Virus record (IMG/VR): IMGVR_UViG_3300037297_000231
Coordinates: 1-64,000 of that record
Length of the DNA: 64,000 bases
Direction: 5' to 3' (one strand)
Origin: a virus
The notes under the pieces were generated by a model. That model worked only from the letters and a program-made list of their open reading frames with translations, made no database searches and was not told the origin of the DNA. Position numbers and translations under genes: made by a program. Positions 51,412 to 59,327 of this stretch are shown piece by piece (positions within the stretch are counted from its first letter, which is position 1; the number at the start of each line of letters is the position of its first letter).

Positions 51412-51695
51412 CATATTTAAAAAATAAAGTTATATATTATGGTTCATTAATGAAATTAGAATGTCCCTATTGCAAAAAGAAATATTTAGTAGAAAATAAA
51501 ACACAAAATATGATTTGTGGAAGATGTAAAAAAAAGATATATTTTTATAAAAAGACTATTTCAGGATATGGTAACAGTATTGCCGGAATGGTTATGAATT
51601 GCAATGATGAAATGATACATGTACGAGCAATTAAATTGATAAAAAAAATGAAATTGATGAATGATAAAGAAAGGCAAGATTTTTTTAGTAGTTAA
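51399..51695 (+). CDS. zinc-ribbon protein, 98 aa
   Basis: TTG start overlapping the helicase end, ACGGAGGATTAAAG upstream. CPYC and CGRC pairs in a ribbon-like setting. Possibly primase-like zinc binding or a transcription regulator; not assigned. Confidence 0.6.
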   Translation: MDRLTYLKNKVIYYGSLMKLECPYCKKKYLVENKTQNMICGRCKKKIYFYKKTISGYGNSIAGMVMNCNDEMIHVRAIKLIKKMKLMNDKERQDFFSS

Positions 51696-51700
51696 TAAAT

Positions 51701-51787
51701 AGATATAGCAGGTTTCCTCCTCAAAGATTTAACTGCTATTATCTAATTTTATAAGTGAGGGGGTTTTTTAAAGACTTTCCCCCTCAC
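51701..51787 (+). ncRNA. pseudoknot-layout terminator RNA, copy 4, with alternative hairpin
   Basis: Stem 1: AGATATAGCAG (51701-51711)/CTGCTAT-T-ATCT (51733-51744), eleven pairs with one bulge. Stem 2: CCTCCTCA (51716-51723)/TGAGGGGG (51756-51763), followed by six T. The same GTGAGGGGG (51755-51763) can pair instead with CCCCCTCAC (51779-51787), nine perfect pairs. The two uses of the G-run exclude each other. No clear promoter upstream. Confidence 0.62.
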
Positions 51788-51833
51788 AATTTTAATTAAG
51801 GATTCCAGCTAGGCATTTAACAAAAGGGATAAG

Positions 51834-51861
51834 TTGAAAAATAAAAAAAGTGTATTATAAT
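51834..51861 (+). promoter_or_regulatory. promoter nearly identical to the early promoter
   Basis: TTGAAA (51834-51839), 16-bp spacer, TATAAT (51856-51861). Shares 24 of 28 bases with 41678-41705, including the spacer end AAAAAAGTGT. Confidence 0.75.
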
Positions 51862-51880
51862 ATTATATAAGGAGTGATAT

Positions 51881-51994
51881 ATGAAAAACAGAAAAATATA
51901 TTATAAAGGTATTTGGATGGATGAATTTCCTTCATTAAAAGTAATGAAATTATTTAACAAGATAATAAAAAAATATTTTAAAAATAAATTATAA
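51881..51994 (+). CDS. small basic protein, 37 aa
   Basis: AAGGAGTGATAT site directly behind a strong promoter; ends eight bases before the tRNA-like RNA. Lys-rich. Not recognised. Confidence 0.55.
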   Translation: MKNRKIYYKGIWMDEFPSLKVMKLFNKIIKKYFKNKL

Positions 51995-52001
51995 TTAAAT
52001 A

Positions 52002-52153
52002 GGCAGAGTGGCGGAATAGGTAGACGCTTAGTTGGGAACTGCATATGATTGGCTATCTTTAAATGCAAGTGTCATGCAAGGTGACTATACGAATTACAGG
52101 AAACGCCACGCTATCGTGGAGCAGTTACTTTCGGCAAATCCTTGCCTCTGCCT
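52002..52153 (+). ncRNA. 152-nt tRNA-Leu-like RNA with expanded body
   Basis: GGCAGAG (52002-52008) pairs with CTCTGCC (52146-52152). Then TG and a perfect Leu-type D arm GCG-GAATAGGTAGA-CGC. There is no anticodon arm. AACTGC and GCAGTT pair at long range, with CCACG-CTAT-CGTGG inside. The T-arm position has GGCAA-ATCC-TTGCC, a tetraloop, so the T loop is missing. A normal tRNA-Leu is about 85 nt. Confidence 0.6.
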
Positions 52154-52174
52154 ATTATATAAAAAGGATATAGT

Positions 52175-52453
52175 ATGTTAAGATGGGTAAAAATATTTTT
52201 TAGAAGATTATTTAAAAGGCTTATAAATGCATTTAATTTAAAAGAAATTTGGACTTGGGAATATGAATCTTGTGTTGATTGTGGAAAATGTTATAGATTA
52301 TTTTATCATTTACAGAATGAAATATGGAATAAAATAGCTCCAGATAACATATGTTTATGCATAGACTGCTTAATAAAGAGAGCTAATAAAAGTAAAATAA
52401 TACTTAAGTTAGAATATTTTGAAAGTATAGATATTTTGTATATTAAGGAGTAA
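52175..52453 (+). CDS. Cys-rich hypothetical protein, 92 aa
   Basis: CVDCGKC and CLCIDC clusters suggest metal binding. Basic N-terminus. Weak upstream site (AAAAGGATATAGT). Not recognised. Confidence 0.58.
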   Translation: MLRWVKIFFRRLFKRLINAFNLKEIWTWEYESCVDCGKCYRLFYHLQNEIWNKIAPDNICLCIDCLIKRANKSKIILKLEYFESIDILYIKE

Positions 52454-52457
52454 TAGT

Positions 52458-52805
52458 ATGTTAAAAAATATAATCGAAAAAAGGATAGATCATTTAAGGA
52501 ATTTATTTTATAAAAATGAAGAATTAAGTGATTATGAAGTAAGAAAAAATGAAGAAATAGACATTAGAATAAATGAATGTCAGCAATTATGGTTAATGCT
52601 CAAAAAAGAAGCAGAATTACAGGAAGAAATGGCTGAGGCTTTGATTTTTTTTATTAATTCAGCTTGTTTTGAATGCCCAAAAGAAGAAGACAATGAAGGT
52701 AATGAAATTAAAAATTGTAAAGATTGCAATATATTAAAGTATATTGATTTAATCGAAAAATATTACAATAAAAAATGGGAAGAAATAATAAAGGATGGTG
52801 AATAA
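52458..52805 (+). CDS. hypothetical protein, 115 aa
   Basis: AAGGAGTAATAGT site. Helical and acidic with a late CFECP...CKDC pair of cysteine motifs (about 73-95), perhaps zinc binding. Not recognised. Confidence 0.58.
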   Translation: MLKNIIEKRIDHLRNLFYKNEELSDYEVRKNEEIDIRINECQQLWLMLKKEAELQEEMAEALIFFINSACFECPKEEDNEGNEIKNCKDCNILKYIDLIEKYYNKKWEEIIKDGE

Positions 52806-52806
52806 T

Positions 52807-53124
52807 ATGGAAATAAAGATCAATTATAAATATAAAATAGGACAAGTAATTTTTTTTATGTATGAAAATGAAATTAGAAGGGGAATTATATCGCAGAGAA
52901 ATATATGGGTCAATTCTAAACAATTAGAAACACATCTTACTAGAAAAATAATAAATAAACTTATAAAGATATTTGATAAAGATTATCCGAATGACATTTC
53001 TATTAAGTATGAGGTTGATTTGGTGTCAAGAGGAGGAGATTTTGAATCTTCTCCACATATATTGAAAGAATATGAAATATTTTCAGATATGGAATCTATT
53101 TTAGAATTTTTGAGAAATAATTAA
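52807..53124 (+). CDS. hypothetical protein, 105 aa
   Basis: ATG 52807 follows AAAGGATGGTGAATAAT; an in-frame ATG at 52795 is the alternative start. Begins like a small beta barrel (YKYKIGQVIFFMYENEIRRGIISQR), a pattern common in phage early proteins. Function unknown. Confidence 0.58.
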   Translation: MEIKINYKYKIGQVIFFMYENEIRRGIISQRNIWVNSKQLETHLTRKIINKLIKIFDKDYPNDISIKYEVDLVSRGGDFESSPHILKEYEIFSDMESILEFLRNN

Positions 53125-53196
53125 ATGAAAGAAAAAGAAGGTCATTATTATATATGTGCAAAATGCGAGTGTTATTTGGAGAGAAAAAATGGGTAG
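53125..53196 (+). CDS. 23-aa CxxCxC peptide
   Basis: A short frame starting on TAAATG of the preceding stop and overlapping the methyltransferase start. CAKCEC could bind metal. It may serve mainly to couple translation. Confidence 0.35.
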   Translation: MKEKEGHYYICAKCECYLERKNG

Positions 53197-54049
53197 AGAT
53201 TATATGGCTAGAAAATCAAAAGATGATATGTATGAGACTCCTTATATTTTAACTAGAAAATTGATGGAATTAGAAATATTTAATCTTGATAAATATGTAG
53301 GCGAGGTCGCATGTGGCAAGGGTGCTATAGTTGATATTTTGAAAGAATATTTTTCTGTTGTTGATTTCTATGATAAATATATTTCATTCTCGGATGGCAT
53401 AACAAAAGATTTTTTAAAAGAAAATAAAAAATATGATATAATAATTACAAATCCACCCTTCAGTTTATTTGATGCTTTCGTAATGAAAGCAAAGGAAGTA
53501 GTAAAAGATAAATTCGCCTTTATTGCAAGAACTAATTATTTCGGGGCCTACAAAAGAAATAAAAACGGAATATGGAAGCATTTAAGAGAAATACATATTT
53601 TTAACAGAATGGTTGATTATAGATATCCTTTACGAGAGGACGGAAAGTTTTATTGCGGTGGGATTGTAACTGGGTGGTTTATATGGGATATGTCCTGGAA
53701 TAAAAATTATTGGAAAACTTATATTATGGATGTCCAGGAATATGCAATAAGTGGGAAACAGGAAAAAATTATGGAGGATGAAATGAAAATTAATTACGAT
53801 AAAATAAACATAGAAGCTCATAGAATGGGTATATCACCTTTTTTACTGGTAAAAAGAAAATATCATTATCGATTAGCAAAAAATGAAAATAAATGCTATA
53901 ATTGCGTTAATATGCAACATATGAACTTTCATGATGGAGAGAAAGTAAAAATGCAATGTGCTTTTATTGGTGAAAGTAAAACAGATAGGCATGCAGATAT
54001 AGATTATAATCATACCTGTGATGCCTTTAAAAAGCAATTAACCGAATAA
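53189..54049 (+). CDS. N6-adenine DNA methyltransferase with Cys-rich tail
   Basis: 286 aa from the ATG behind TTGGAGAGAAAAA. GEVACGKGAIVDIL (SAM motif, about 38-51) and IIITNPPFSLFD (about 84-95, catalytic NPPF). The last 60 residues hold CYNC, CAFI and HTCDAF, likely a zinc finger. No restriction partner nearby, so an orphan enzyme that probably protects phage DNA. Confidence 0.82.
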   Translation: MGRDYMARKSKDDMYETPYILTRKLMELEIFNLDKYVGEVACGKGAIVDILKEYFSVVDFYDKYISFSDGITKDFLKENKKYDIIITNPPFSLFDAFVMKAKEVVKDKFAFIARTNYFGAYKRNKNGIWKHLREIHIFNRMVDYRYPLREDGKFYCGGIVTGWFIWDMSWNKNYWKTYIMDVQEYAISGKQEKIMEDEMKINYDKINIEAHRMGISPFLLVKRKYHYRLAKNENKCYNCVNMQHMNFHDGEKVKMQCAFIGESKTDRHADIDYNHTCDAFKKQLTE

Positions 54050-54076
54050 GGTTAAAATAAATAAACGGAGGAATAT

Positions 54077-54400
54077 ATGAAATATTTTTTAATGGGATTG
54101 GGAATTTTAATATTTTTGATTATTTTAGGTTTTGGATTAGATTTATTAGGGTTACATTGGTATAAATTTATTCAACCTAAAAAAGAAGCTGCAAGGCGTG
54201 AAGTATTTTTAAATACCAGATCATATAATGAAGGCATGATTCAAAATTTAATAAAATATAAACATGAATATGATTTAGGTAATGATGATGAAAAAAAGAT
54301 TATAACAAATACTATACGTCATATGTATGCAGAGTTTGATGAAAGTAAATTAAATCCTGAGTTGAGGGATTTTTTAAAAAAAATAAAATATGGAGAATAA
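54077..54400 (+). CDS. single-pass membrane protein, 107 aa
   Basis: ACGGAGGAATAT site. N-terminal membrane helix (FLMGLGILIFLIILGFGLDLLGL), then a charged cytoplasmic domain. Ends just before the lipoprotein. Function unknown. Confidence 0.6.
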   Translation: MKYFLMGLGILIFLIILGFGLDLLGLHWYKFIQPKKEAARREVFLNTRSYNEGMIQNLIKYKHEYDLGNDDEKKIITNTIRHMYAEFDESKLNPELRDFLKKIKYGE

Positions 54401-54401
54401 A

Positions 54402-54911
54402 ATGAAAAAGATTTTATTTTTATTAGTTATTATTGGAGTTTTATTATTTAGTTTTAATTGTAAAGAGAGCACTCCTGACGCAGAGAAAGATCAACAAGAT
54501 AAAACAAAAGACCTTTTAAAAGAAGCGAATGCTCAATTAGGGTTACCAGCGATTAAAAATTTTCAGGAGAAAAAATTAGCAAAAATGATATTTGAATTAA
54601 GAGATCAAGAAGATTTGATATGTTATGCTTATCTTGTAAATAAAATGACAGGAAGATTAGTATTTTTAGGAAAATGTGTTGGTTTTGGATTGCCTTATAG
54701 TGTGCAATATACAAATCCAGAACAACAAATAGATGATCCTAATGGTAATTATGAAGCTGGAAGTAATGTTTTACCTCAAGCAGATCCAAATGGTTTATAT
54801 ATGCCAGAAGGTTTAAGTGCTACATGGTTAATGATGATTGATTCTAGAGGAGAAGCAAGACCCGTTTATGTAGAACCAGAAATTGTTGTTTCTCCATTTC
54901 CATTACATTAA
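54402..54911 (+). CDS. predicted lipoprotein, 169 aa
   Basis: ATG chosen behind TGGAGAATAAA. Signal peptide KKILFLLVIIGVLLFSFNC with the lipid-modified cysteine at residue 20; the SFNC lipobox is relaxed and fits spirochaete-type rules better than the classic LAGC. The mature part has no recognised domain. A phage lipoprotein may alter the host surface or block superinfection. Confidence 0.68.
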   Translation: MKKILFLLVIIGVLLFSFNCKESTPDAEKDQQDKTKDLLKEANAQLGLPAIKNFQEKKLAKMIFELRDQEDLICYAYLVNKMTGRLVFLGKCVGFGLPYSVQYTNPEQQIDDPNGNYEAGSNVLPQADPNGLYMPEGLSATWLMMIDSRGEARPVYVEPEIVVSPFPLH

Positions 54912-54950
54912 TTAACTTTTTAAGTTAAAATAAATTTAAGGAGAAAAAAA

Positions 54951-55373
54951 ATGAATACATTTGATGGAGTTTTTGAATTATTTGATTTATCTGTAAGACG
55001 GCTTGCAAATGGGAATAAATTAAGAGTAGTCTTAGAATGCCAGGAAGACTTAGACGTTGAAAGAGAGTTGATTGAATTTAGGGGTGACAATGTAAAAGTT
55101 AAGATTACACAAAAAATACCACCAGAAAATCAAAAAGATATAATAGTTGTAGATAGTGTGTTTGAAGTATTTGATATTAAATTCAGACGCTTAAGAAATG
55201 GCGATAAGTTAAGTTTGATCTTGGAACAATTGTATGATAAAGAAAAAGAAATTGATTTAGTTAAACTTAGATATAATGATGTAAGTCTTTTCATGGAAAA
55301 AATCAATGAAGAATTATTTGATGGTAAAGATGATGTCGGGCCAGAAATTGAAGATCCTGAAGGAGAAAAATAA
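54951..55373 (+). CDS. tandem-repeat protein of unknown function, 140 aa
   Basis: Two copies of one module: DGVFELFDLSVRRLANGNKLRVVLE (about 4-28) and DSVFEVFDIKFRRLRNGDKLSLILE (about 64-88), each followed by an acidic segment and a V-K/S strand. AAGGAGAAAAAAA site. Directly upstream of ssb with an overlapping stop, so a replication-associated role is likely. Confidence 0.68.
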   Translation: MNTFDGVFELFDLSVRRLANGNKLRVVLECQEDLDVERELIEFRGDNVKVKITQKIPPENQKDIIVVDSVFEVFDIKFRRLRNGDKLSLILEQLYDKEKEIDLVKLRYNDVSLFMEKINEELFDGKDDVGPEIEDPEGEK

Positions 55374-55762
55374 TGGCTAAAGATTTGAATCATGTTGTTT
55401 TAATCGGAAGATTAGTTAAACCACCAGAAATTAAGTACACCAGCTCAGGTAAGGCAGTTGCAAAGTTTTCTATAGCAAATAATGACAGTTATACTCAAGG
55501 GGATGAAAGAAAAGAATATGCTAACTTTTTTGATATTACTGTATGGAATAATCAAGCAATCAATTGTGAGAAATACCTTAAAAAAGGTAGCCAGGTTGCT
55601 ATTAATGGAGTTCTAAGACAAAATAGATGGCAGGATAAAACATCCGGGCAGACAAGATCAAAGATTGAAATAACAGCAAATTCAGTGCAATTTTTATCGT
55701 CAGCATCTAAAAGCAAAGATGTGGAAGATTCATCTTCAAATGATGATGATGTCCCATTTTAA
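55373..55762 (+). CDS. ssb: single-stranded DNA-binding protein
   Basis: 129 aa. NHVVLIGRLVKPPEIKYTSSGKAVAKFSIA is the OB-fold signature, and it ends with the acidic DDDVPF tip that recruits partners. Starts on the stop of the repeat protein. Confidence 0.95.
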   Translation: MAKDLNHVVLIGRLVKPPEIKYTSSGKAVAKFSIANNDSYTQGDERKEYANFFDITVWNNQAINCEKYLKKGSQVAINGVLRQNRWQDKTSGQTRSKIEITANSVQFLSSASKSKDVEDSSSNDDDVPF

Positions 55763-55774
55763 TAGGAGGCAACT

Positions 55775-56296
55775 TTGAATATAATAAGCATTGATAGTGC
55801 GAAGGCACATATAGGCATTTATATTAAGACTAATAAAGAATATCATGAGACGATTACAACTACAAAATTGAATAATGATAATGAGAAGTATCAACATATT
55901 TATATTAGAATAACTGATTTATGCTTGGACAATAAAATTGAAGTTGCCTTTTTAGAGGATTATCCTTTTTCAATTGGTAATTCCAGATCAATAACTGCAT
56001 TGGCTGAAGTAAAAGGAATTATATTGTTAGCTTTATATAATCAGAATATTAAAATCATTAAGGTTAATCCTTCGACCTGGCAGGCAATGGTTAAATTAGA
56101 ACTGCCAAAAAAACAAAAGGCGAAGGTCTACATTGAAGCAGTTAATAAGTTCTATAATAAATCTTTTGAATCGACCGATGAATGCGATGCCTATATGATG
56201 TTAATATCAATGTATTATATTTATAAAGGAGTTGTTAAAACCGATAGCCATTTGAAACTTCAAAAGAAAATGATGGCTGTCGGTGATATTTTTTAG
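55775..56296 (+). CDS. RuvC-like Holliday junction resolvase
   Basis: 173 aa, TTG start behind TAGGAGGCAACT. RNase H-like acidic residues D7 (IISIDSAK), E61 (AFLEDYPFS) and D135/D138 (STDECDAY) are in RuvC positions. It would resolve branched replication DNA before packaging. Confidence 0.82.
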   Translation: MNIISIDSAKAHIGIYIKTNKEYHETITTTKLNNDNEKYQHIYIRITDLCLDNKIEVAFLEDYPFSIGNSRSITALAEVKGIILLALYNQNIKIIKVNPSTWQAMVKLELPKKQKAKVYIEAVNKFYNKSFESTDECDAYMMLISMYYIYKGVVKTDSHLKLQKKMMAVGDIF

Positions 56297-56304
56297 AAGA
56301 TGGA

Positions 56305-56451
56305 ATGAATGATATGAAACTTAATTTAGTGAAATGCAAAGAGTGTTCAAAGGAAATTCCAGATACTTTTATAAAAGATACTGATGGTTTATGTTTTGAA
56401 TGTATCAGAAAAAAATTTGAAAAAAATGAAAAAAAAGAAGAAAATAATTGA
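56305..56451 (+). CDS. small four-cysteine protein, 48 aa
   Basis: CKEC and CFEC pairs, Lys/Glu tail. Start either 56305 or 56314; its end overlaps the -35 of the next RNA promoter. Not recognised. Confidence 0.5.
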   Translation: MNDMKLNLVKCKECSKEIPDTFIKDTDGLCFECIRKKFEKNEKKEENN

Positions 56452-56475
56452 AAAATTTGAAAATTGAGTTATACT
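56448..56475 (+). promoter_or_regulatory. promoter for pseudoknot RNA 5
   Basis: TTGAAA (56448-56453), 16-bp spacer, TATACT (56470-56475). Stem 1 begins eight bases after the -10 box, as in copies 1 and 3. Confidence 0.6.
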
Positions 56476-56483
56476 TATTAATA

Positions 56484-56563
56484 GATCGAAGATAAGGAAG
56501 GCTTTAGTAAAAGAGTTTAAACCGGCTTACTTCGATCGGCCGGCTCTTTTATTAAAGCCTTTC
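56484..56563 (+). ncRNA. pseudoknot-layout terminator RNA, copy 5
   Basis: Stem 1: GATCGAAG (56484-56491)/CTTCGATC (56530-56537), eight pairs. Stem 2: 56498-56515 (AAGGCTTTAGTAAAAGAG) with 56544-56561, eighteen pairs with one G-T, extendable by two. Inner helix: CCGGC (56522-56526)/GCCGG (56539-56543) stacked on stem 2. Only three T follow. Stem 1 differs from copy 2 (GATCGGCAG/CTGCCGATC) by paired changes on both strands. Confidence 0.75.
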
Positions 56564-56610
56564 ATTGTCTGTAATGGACGGCAGGGGGATATTAAGAAAG
56601 AGGAGTAATT

Positions 56611-56937
56611 ATGAATATTAATTTGCAAGAAATAAAAGAAAAATATCCAAAATGTTATAATAAATTATTAAATGAGATAAATCAAGACAAGGTAGGTTGT
56701 AAGAATGGCGTAAAATATATTTTTGATACTATTTGCTATTGTGATCTTGAAAAGTTCTTTGATGATAATGGGTATAGAATATATTATACCTCAGATAATC
56801 GATACGATATATCAAAATATAATGAGTATGATATATTAAAAAGTATTTTTATAAGTGAAGTAATAGACAAGTTAATTATAAAACAACAAGCAATTCTAAA
56901 AGCCTTTGAAATATTAGAACAACAAATTAAGGAGTAA
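56611..56937 (+). CDS. hypothetical protein, 108 aa
   Basis: AGAGGAGTAATT site. Mixed alpha/beta with three Cys; not recognised. First protein gene after RNA copy 5. Confidence 0.58.
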   Translation: MNINLQEIKEKYPKCYNKLLNEINQDKVGCKNGVKYIFDTICYCDLEKFFDDNGYRIYYTSDNRYDISKYNEYDILKSIFISEVIDKLIIKQQAILKAFEILEQQIKE

Positions 56938-56939
56938 TT

Positions 56940-57164
56940 ATGACATTAAAAGAAAAAATTGAAGAAGAAATAAAAAAAATAAATAAGCCTCATATTGATG
57001 GTGGTTATATTCAGGGTAAAGTTGATGCTTTACGATGGGTATTATCCGAACTTAAAAATATGACCTGTGAGAATTGTAAAGATAATAATATTTGCGGAAG
57101 ATATATTAGACAAAAATATGGAACTTGTAAAGTGACCTATTGTAGTGAATGGGAAGAGAAATGA
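56940..57164 (+). CDS. small Cys-rich protein, 74 aa
   Basis: AAGGAGTAATT site. C-terminal CENCKDNNICGRYI...CKVTYC resembles the four- or five-cysteine tail of several phage early proteins. ATGA overlap with the next gene. Confidence 0.6.
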   Translation: MTLKEKIEEEIKKINKPHIDGGYIQGKVDALRWVLSELKNMTCENCKDNNICGRYIRQKYGTCKVTYCSEWEEK

Positions 57165-57763
57165 TAAACTTAGAAGTAAAGAATATCATGTTTTTTATTG
57201 ATGAAGTATTAGATCATCACTATAAGCATACAAAAATAGAAATAATAGACAAGGTAATTATAACCCTTAGCAATATAAAGGGGGAAGAAATGAAATTAAA
57301 TGAAGAAATGGGGAAAGAATTTAATAGAATAGATAATTATATATTTAACTGTAATCAAGCGATTGAATATAAAATTTTTTGTGAAAAATATATTCCTAAA
57401 GTCGAGATATTAGAAAAACAAAACAAAAACACAACAGAAAATCTTATAAGAGCCAAACAAATATTATCAGAGTTAAGAGAACAACTGGAGTATGAACAAA
57501 AACAAAACGAACAATTACAAAAAGAGAAAAATAGATATAAAGAAGGCATGTTAAATTATAAGTCAATAGGGAAAGATTATATTAAGCAAAATAAAAAGCT
57601 CCACCAAGAAAAAAAGGAATTGATACTATATAAGAAGATAGTAACTATTTTAGAAGGAAGTTATTATAATTGTCAGGGTTGTAGTATAAATACACCAGAT
57701 ATATTATTAAAAGATTTAATTTTAGATATTAAAAAACAATTATTATCAAAAATTAAGGAGTAA
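57161..57763 (+). CDS. coiled-coil protein, 200 aa
   Basis: ATG overlapping the previous stop. Long coiled coil (about 80-165), then CQGC near the C-terminus. Not recognised. Confidence 0.6.
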   Translation: MINLEVKNIMFFIDEVLDHHYKHTKIEIIDKVIITLSNIKGEEMKLNEEMGKEFNRIDNYIFNCNQAIEYKIFCEKYIPKVEILEKQNKNTTENLIRAKQILSELREQLEYEQKQNEQLQKEKNRYKEGMLNYKSIGKDYIKQNKKLHQEKKELILYKKIVTILEGSYYNCQGCSINTPDILLKDLILDIKKQLLSKIKE

Positions 57764-57767
57764 ATAA

Positions 57768-58424
57768 ATGATAGAAAAATTAGAAATAAATATATGGGAT
57801 AACAATGATTATAAAATTACAAAACAAAGAATAAACAAAATAATAGACTGGATACAAGAACATAATTTAGATAATTGCCATGTAAATAATGGAGTAATAT
57901 TAGGAGAATTCTCTGGTTTTAATAATGAACAGCAAGATTCGAAACTTAAAGAATGCTTAGATTGCAATAACCATAATACTATAATTTGCGAGTCTTGTCA
58001 GAATAATGCAATGTTCAAGAAAATTCAAAAACCAAAAGTAGAAAACATAAACGTTGATGACATGTATATTGCAGAAAAGAAAATTGATAAGTTGAAAGAG
58101 GCTTACGCTTATCAATATATAGTTTATAAAGCAAAAGCTTTACCTCTTAATGAAGAAGTTGTATTATTTGAAAAATATAAAGAAGAAATTGATTTATTTA
58201 AACAGGCAATCGAACAAGTAATAAAAGAGAAAGAAAAGGAAATTGAAGACTATAAACAACAAAAATATGATTTAATTGATGATAATTATGAATTGAATAG
58301 AAAAAATATTGAATTGAAACAATTAAAACAAAAAAAGCCACCTAGAAAATGTATTGAATGGCTAAAAAGATATGATTGCAGCGAATGTGCAAATGAATTA
58401 CTTAATTTTTTTGGAGAAAATTAA
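57768..58424 (+). CDS. coiled-coil protein with Cys cluster, 218 aa
   Basis: AAGGAGTAAATA site. CLDCNN...CESC near residues 65-85 and CSEC at the C-terminus bracket a coiled coil. Not recognised. Confidence 0.58.
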   Translation: MIEKLEINIWDNNDYKITKQRINKIIDWIQEHNLDNCHVNNGVILGEFSGFNNEQQDSKLKECLDCNNHNTIICESCQNNAMFKKIQKPKVENINVDDMYIAEKKIDKLKEAYAYQYIVYKAKALPLNEEVVLFEKYKEEIDLFKQAIEQVIKEKEKEIEDYKQQKYDLIDDNYELNRKNIELKQLKQKKPPRKCIEWLKRYDCSECANELLNFFGEN

Positions 58425-58589
58425 ATGAAAAAAATTGTAATATGTTTGATTTTATTGCTTATTTTTTGTATAATTATATTAGGAATGTATTTAAAACATG
58501 ATTTTAAAGTTATATTGGGATGTTTAATTATTGGCAATATTTTAATTGCTGGTATATATTTATATAGAATAATAGGAGGTACAAAATGA
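58425..58589 (+). CDS. two-span membrane protein, 54 aa
   Basis: TTGGAGAAAATTAA site. Two hydrophobic segments (IVICLILLLIFCIIILGMYL and VILGCLIIGNILIAGIYLY) separated by a short charged turn, typical of small phage membrane proteins. ATGA overlap with the lipoprotein. Confidence 0.6.
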   Translation: MKKIVICLILLLIFCIIILGMYLKHDFKVILGCLIIGNILIAGIYLYRIIGGTK

Positions 58590-59275
58590 GAAAACTTTTT
58601 ATTCTATTAGTTATTATTTTTACTGTGTTTTCATGCACAGAAAACGGAACTTCAGGTGGTGGGACTGGTAGTTCTGGAAGTTCAAAAAGTAGTGAAGTTA
58701 TTGATGAAAATATAGTTTGTGATAAGTCTTTGAAAGTATTGCCTATCGACAAGCCAATAGCAATGATTATCAAAGAACACTTATCATTCGGAAGAAAACT
58801 TTACGCTGTATATCCAGCAAGGGTTGATCCTGTAACTGCATTAGAAAATTATACTTACGATGGTGTTTATTACGCACAGAATACACATGATTATGAAACA
58901 TCAGTTAAGTATGATGTAATTGAAACATTTGATACTATTACAGAAATGGCAAAGAAAGGCGTAATTGTTGCGCCTCAAATACTAACAGCAAAATTTAGAG
59001 TAACTCTTACTCATTATTCAGAAAATAGTAATGCACTGTATGTTTATGTGAGAGCAAAAGGAAGCTCTGATGAATGGAAAACTATAATCTTAGGCGGTGT
59101 TGGTACTAATTACGTGTATGTTGAAACTAATGCAACTGGTGAACTTGAGTATTATGTAGAGGAAAGTTCGTTCAGAGATTGGATAGATGACGAAACAGCA
59201 GAGCCGGGAGTTCATGTGTGGGGGTTCGTAGAAGCTAATATTGAAATCGAACAAGTATATTTACCTTTTAAATAA
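58586..59275 (+). CDS. predicted lipoprotein, 229 aa
   Basis: ATAGGAGGTACAAA site. Signal peptide RKLFILLVIIFTVFSC, lipidated Cys at 17, then a Gly/Ser linker (about 22-36) and a beta-rich domain of about 190 residues. Surface or periplasm-facing lipoprotein; function unknown. Confidence 0.72.
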   Translation: MRKLFILLVIIFTVFSCTENGTSGGGTGSSGSSKSSEVIDENIVCDKSLKVLPIDKPIAMIIKEHLSFGRKLYAVYPARVDPVTALENYTYDGVYYAQNTHDYETSVKYDVIETFDTITEMAKKGVIVAPQILTAKFRVTLTHYSENSNALYVYVRAKGSSDEWKTIILGGVGTNYVYVETNATGELEYYVEESSFRDWIDDETAEPGVHVWGFVEANIEIEQVYLPFK

Positions 59276-59287
59276 TAATTAAATTTT

Positions 59288-59312
59288 AGCCTGTTGAAAG
59301 ATACAGGCTTTT
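59288..59312 (+). terminator. intrinsic terminator after the lipoprotein gene
   Basis: AGCCTGT (59288-59294)/ACAGGCT (59303-59309), seven pairs, loop TGAAAGAT, T-run 59309-59312. Confidence 0.72.
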
Positions 59313-59327
59313 ATTGAAGGATTATTT

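Noticed and set aside
52002-52153. Group I intron in a tRNA-Leu gene
   Set aside because: The insert is under 75 nt, has no recognisable P3-P7 core, and the T loop is also missing, so removing an insert would not restore a tRNA.
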